From assembly GCA_017456805.1 (NCBI GenBank), contig JAFTIQ010000013.1, positions 88,516 through 152,515 on the forward strand: a stretch of DNA of 64,000 nt, given 5' to 3'. The stretch comes from Lentisphaeria bacterium. GTDB taxonomy: Bacteria > Verrucomicrobiota > Lentisphaeria > Victivallales > UBA1829. The position numbers and the translations under genes were made by a program. This document shows, piece after piece, positions 61,394 to 64,000 of the stretch. The notes below the pieces were generated by a model. The model did not search any database. It was given only the letters and a program-made list of their open reading frames with translations, and had not been told where the DNA came from. Every line of letters begins with the position of its first letter. The stretch's first letter is position 1.

Positions 61394-63097
61394 ATGCAAA
61401 TTGTTGAACCTAAACGATGTGCTGTCTATACTCGAAAGAGCCACGAAGACGGCTTGGAACAAGAATTCAATTCTCTCGATGCTCAACGGGATGCGGCAGT
61501 AAATTACATTGCCAGTCAAAAAGCCAACGGCTGGCAGTTGATCAATGAATCCTATGATGACGGCGGTTTTTCCGGTGGCAACACCAATCGTCCGGCGTTA
61601 CAGCGTTTATTGCAAGATGTCCGGGCTGGCAAGGTGGATATTGTGGTGGTTTACAAAATCGACCGCTTGAGCCGCTCGTTGATAGATTTTGCTACGGTGC
61701 TGGCAGAATTCAACAAATACGGAGTCGGCTTCTGTGCGGTCACGCAGGACATCAGTTCTGCGACCTCAACGGGGCGGATGATGCTCAATATTTTGATGAC
61801 TTTTGCCCAGTATGAACGGGAGATTATCGCCGAACGTATCAAAGATAAACTTTCCGCTTCAAAACGCAAGGGAAAATATGTGGGCGGTCTGCTCCCTTTG
61901 GGGTATGATGCCGATTCTGAAGCTATGAAAATCATCATCAATCCGGCAGAAGCAGAGTCTGTAAAATTAATATTTACAGAATATGTCCGTACTGGCTCGT
62001 TAAAACAAGTGCAACGGCTGTTGGAGGAGCGTAATATCCGCACAAAAGCGTGGACATCAAAAAAAGGGATCGCTCACGGCGGCAATCCCATCAATTTGGC
62101 AGTGTTGCGGAATATGATTACTAACCCGATTTACATTGGTAAATTCCGATATCAGGGAAAAGTCTATGATGCTGAGCATGAAGGAATCATTTCTCCGGAA
62201 CTGTGGCAGAAGGCACAGGCTGCACTGAAAGCCAATAAACGCTGTACACAGCAGCGGTCAACGAATTCCATCAAACCATTTGCCGGACTGGTTTATTGCG
62301 GCAACTGCAATGCTCCCATGTTTCTTGCCAAAGCGGTCAAGAAAAACGGCAGAGAATATGTTTACTATGTCTGCCAGAAAGATGACCGCAGAGCCAATGC
62401 AACCTGTCCAGTGCATCGTGTCCCGGCAGAACATTTGGAAAAGGTTTTGCTTGCCCAGGTGGGGCGGTTGTTCCGTACTCCGGCGGTGCTGGCACGAATC
62501 TGCAATGAGGATTTTGCCGGAGTTCTGACAGCACCACAGACGGAACAGGCGTTGAACAGTATTCACAGCGTATGGAGTCAGATGTTTCCCCTGGAGCAGC
62601 ATAAACTTATCCACACGCTTATCAGCAAAGTAGTCGTTTTTGAGAATAAAATACAGATACATTTTGAAGCGGCTGGTTTGGCGGGACTTCTCAAAGAAGC
62701 CGGTGCAGATTTTGAGATCGCTGACGGCAATCAAGAGTTGGAGTGCATTGTCACAGTACCCTGTTTGTTGCGCCGATCAAGCGGTAAATTGGAGATCCAA
62801 GTGGAAAGTGAAGATGTTCCGGAACAGCCTATGACACCGCTTAAAACAGCAATATTGCAAGCACATCAGGGGATGGCGCAGCTGACTTCCGGCAAAGCGG
62901 CTACCATGCGTGAAATCGCCGACAAGTTGAAAATGGATCGTTCCTACCTTGCCCGGACGCTTTTGTTGGCGAACCTTGCTCCGGACATCGTCAAGCTCAT
63001 CTGGGAGAATCGTCAGCCGGAAACTTTGACTTTGGATAAACTTCGCAAGGGCATTCCGGAAAGCTGGGATGAACAACGAAAACTGTTCCTTATGTAA
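61394..63097 (+). CDS. Large serine recombinase (integrase)
   Basis: 567 aa. N-terminal resolvase domain with catalytic Ser16 (CAVYTRKSHEDG) and VVYKIDRLSRS; recombinase domain (about 170-260); zinc beta-ribbon CGNCNAPMF..VYYVCQKDDRRANATCP (about 300-340); a coiled coil and HTH near the end (MREIADKLKMDRSYLART). Integrates and excises the element by short site-specific exchange. Its attachment site usually lies just after the gene. Confidence 0.92.
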   Translation: MQIVEPKRCAVYTRKSHEDGLEQEFNSLDAQRDAAVNYIASQKANGWQLINESYDDGGFSGGNTNRPALQRLLQDVRAGKVDIVVVYKIDRLSRSLIDFATVLAEFNKYGVGFCAVTQDISSATSTGRMMLNILMTFAQYEREIIAERIKDKLSASKRKGKYVGGLLPLGYDADSEAMKIIINPAEAESVKLIFTEYVRTGSLKQVQRLLEERNIRTKAWTSKKGIAHGGNPINLAVLRNMITNPIYIGKFRYQGKVYDAEHEGIISPELWQKAQAALKANKRCTQQRSTNSIKPFAGLVYCGNCNAPMFLAKAVKKNGREYVYYVCQKDDRRANATCPVHRVPAEHLEKVLLAQVGRLFRTPAVLARICNEDFAGVLTAPQTEQALNSIHSVWSQMFPLEQHKLIHTLISKVVVFENKIQIHFEAAGLAGLLKEAGADFEIADGNQELECIVTVPCLLRRSSGKLEIQVESEDVPEQPMTPLKTAILQAHQGMAQLTSGKAATMREIADKLKMDRSYLARTLLLANLAPDIVKLIWENRQPETLTLDKLRKGIPESWDEQRKLFLM

Positions 63098-63163
63098 GGA
63101 CACAAGTTCGCTGAAATCAAAAATGGTATGTATAAAGTTTTGCAAACTGGGGATTGCGTTTGA

Positions 63164-63192
63164 GGGGGATTTGAGAGCGGGTCAAGTCCCCC
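63164..63192 (+). repeat. Hairpin after the recombinase gene, candidate attachment region
   Basis: GGGGGA-T-TTGA / TCAA-G-TCCCCC with a 7-base loop. A second TTTGAGGGGGAAAT lies 100 bases further on (63282). Serine-recombinase att sites are often imperfect palindromes in this position; no matching left end was found. Confidence 0.35.
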
Positions 63193-63316
63193 TCTAAATC
63201 TGTAAAAGTTATAGAAAACGGCGTTTTTAGAGGTTTCGACACATTTCAAGCGGGTCGGATGGACGATAACAAATGCCCTTTGAGGGGGAAATCACCCCGA
63301 AAAACGGCAAGAAAAA

Positions 63317-63336
63317 AGCCACTCAAAAGAGTGGCT
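63317..63336 (-). terminator. Terminator of tRNA-Ala
   Basis: Stem AGCCACTC / GAGTGGCT with a 4-base loop, followed on the minus strand by TTTTTT. It lies just after the tRNA 3' end. Confidence 0.9.
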
Positions 63337-63345
63337 GAAATGTCA

Positions 63346-63422
63346 TGGTGGAGTAGATGAGACTCGAACTCACGACCCCCACACTGCCAGTGTGGTGCTC
63401 TAGCCAACTGAGCTACTACCCC
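63346..63422 (-). tRNA. tRNA-Ala(GGC)
   Basis: 77 nt on the minus strand. Acceptor GGGGTAG pairs with CTACTCC, with the G3-U70 alanine identity pair, and CCA is encoded. Anticodon stem CCACA/TGTGG with loop CTGGCAG gives anticodon GGC. D and T loops are normal (TTCGAGT). It lies 248 bases from the serine recombinase gene and could be the integration locus, but no duplicated end was seen. Confidence 0.97.
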
Positions 63423-63429
63423 AAATGTT

Positions 63430-63840
63430 GTATGAGTGTAATATATCTTCAAAAAAGAAAAAATCAAGTCGGATTATGAATTTTTTTTGAAGATATCATC
63501 GTTTTACCGAAAAAATGCCTCGTTTGATCAGAAAACAGCAATTCATTTGAGAGATTAATATAAGGAGTGCAAGAATATCTAATATAGAAAGAGGCAGGAA
63601 AAAGCAAAATAGGATTCTGTATACTAGATAAACAAAAGCAAAAAGCAGCGACATATATAAAACTGGAAGTACATAGTTTCTAAAAAGGATAAAATAATTA
63701 AGAGAAGGGACGTATATACATCTATAAGCTGCATAACAAAGGTGAAATAAACAAGATAAAAAGGGATGAATCGCAATAGAATCATAGAAGTAAAGCTTTT
63801 TTGAATACAAAATGTAAGAAAAATGCAGAAAAGTTTAAAA
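63430..63840. other. AT-rich gap
   Basis: No supported gene. A minus-strand open frame (63496-63810) is hydrophobic but has no ribosome site and mirrors AT bias; I do not call it. Confidence 0.4.
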
Positions 63841-63846
63841 GTTGAT

Positions 63847-63874
63847 TTGCATTTTTCGGGATGTGGTGTATATT
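63847..63874 (+). promoter_or_regulatory. Promoter pair near the window end (first)
   Basis: TTGCAT, 16-base spacer, TATATT, with TG directly before the -10. Confidence 0.5.
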
Positions 63875-63953
63875 TAGCTTCTGTCGCAAATAAATGCGGT
63901 GCATGTTGAACTCAAACGGTTCAATAAAAATTGAAAAAAATAAAAAACTTCGC

Positions 63954-63981
63954 TTGACAAATGCAAAATATGGTGTATATT
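63954..63981 (+). promoter_or_regulatory. Promoter near the window end (second)
   Basis: TTGACA, 16-base spacer, TATATT. Its gene lies beyond the window. Confidence 0.65.
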
Positions 63982-64000
63982 AAACGCCATGCTGAATCCG

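Noticed and set aside
63496..63810. Small hydrophobic minus-strand ORF
   Set aside because: AT-rich gap, no ribosome site or domain; probably chance.

Overview
The window looks like a chromosome segment of a gut-type Lentisphaerota bacterium (Victivallis-like). This is inferred from the mix of LpxA and heptosyltransferase (Gram-negative lipid A), a prepilin-like secreted protein ending in an H...WLDGHV motif, DUF4838, DUF6259-like and LamG carbohydrate enzymes, and -10 boxes of the form TATATT. No rRNA is present. The only tRNA found is tRNA-Ala(GGC), at the right end.

Positions 1 to about 38,300 are host DNA in two parts. The first (1-16,800) is housekeeping: M42 peptidase, XerC-like recombinase, BASS transporter, argG, uppP, recN, lpxA, nth, a DUF374 acyltransferase, cinA, ybaK, a heptosyltransferase, a phosphoesterase, rsmE and an acyl-CoA synthetase. 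The second (17,000-38,300) is sugar-related: GH3, creatininase-like amidohydrolase, Gfo/Idh/MocA dehydrogenase, a 6-PTPS homologue, a SGNH hydrolase with a frameshift in its signal peptide, a lipoprotein phosphatase, and a long minus-strand cluster of glycan enzymes headed by a GntR-type regulator.

Positions 38,450 to about 63,200 are an accessory island that is visibly more AT-rich. Its left edge holds broken genes (membrane-protein fragment, DUF262, PD-(D/E)XK). A stress or defence segment follows, built around three near-identical sigma-54 promoters. Two are divergent at 42.5 kb and drive (minus) a repeat protein plus a tyrosine phosphatase, and (plus) seven genes including an ATPase, a VanX-like peptidase, a PLD enzyme and a sirtuin. 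The third, at 46.94 kb, starts a transcript that begins with a well-folded candidate small RNA and continues through two more repeat proteins of the same family, a GmrSD/DUF262 nuclease, a triple zinc-ribbon protein and a complete retron (msr-msd RNA plus reverse transcriptase).

The rest of the island (53.0-63.1 kb) is a replicating or integrating mobile module: a minus-strand operon of small genes, about 1.4 kb of iteron-like repeats with a 71-bp period, a primase, a DUF3987 helicase-like protein, a ~515-nt highly structured GC-rich stretch that I read as a large ornate non-coding RNA, a HARE-HTH protein, DUF2924 and a large serine recombinase next to tRNA-Ala. Three copies of one promoter or operator element tie its transcription units together.

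The most unusual items are the sigma-54 regulon with its leader RNA and shared repeat proteins, the large structured RNA at 59.65-60.15 kb, and the retron placed inside the sigma-54 transcription unit. Function calls for these are inference from sequence alone.
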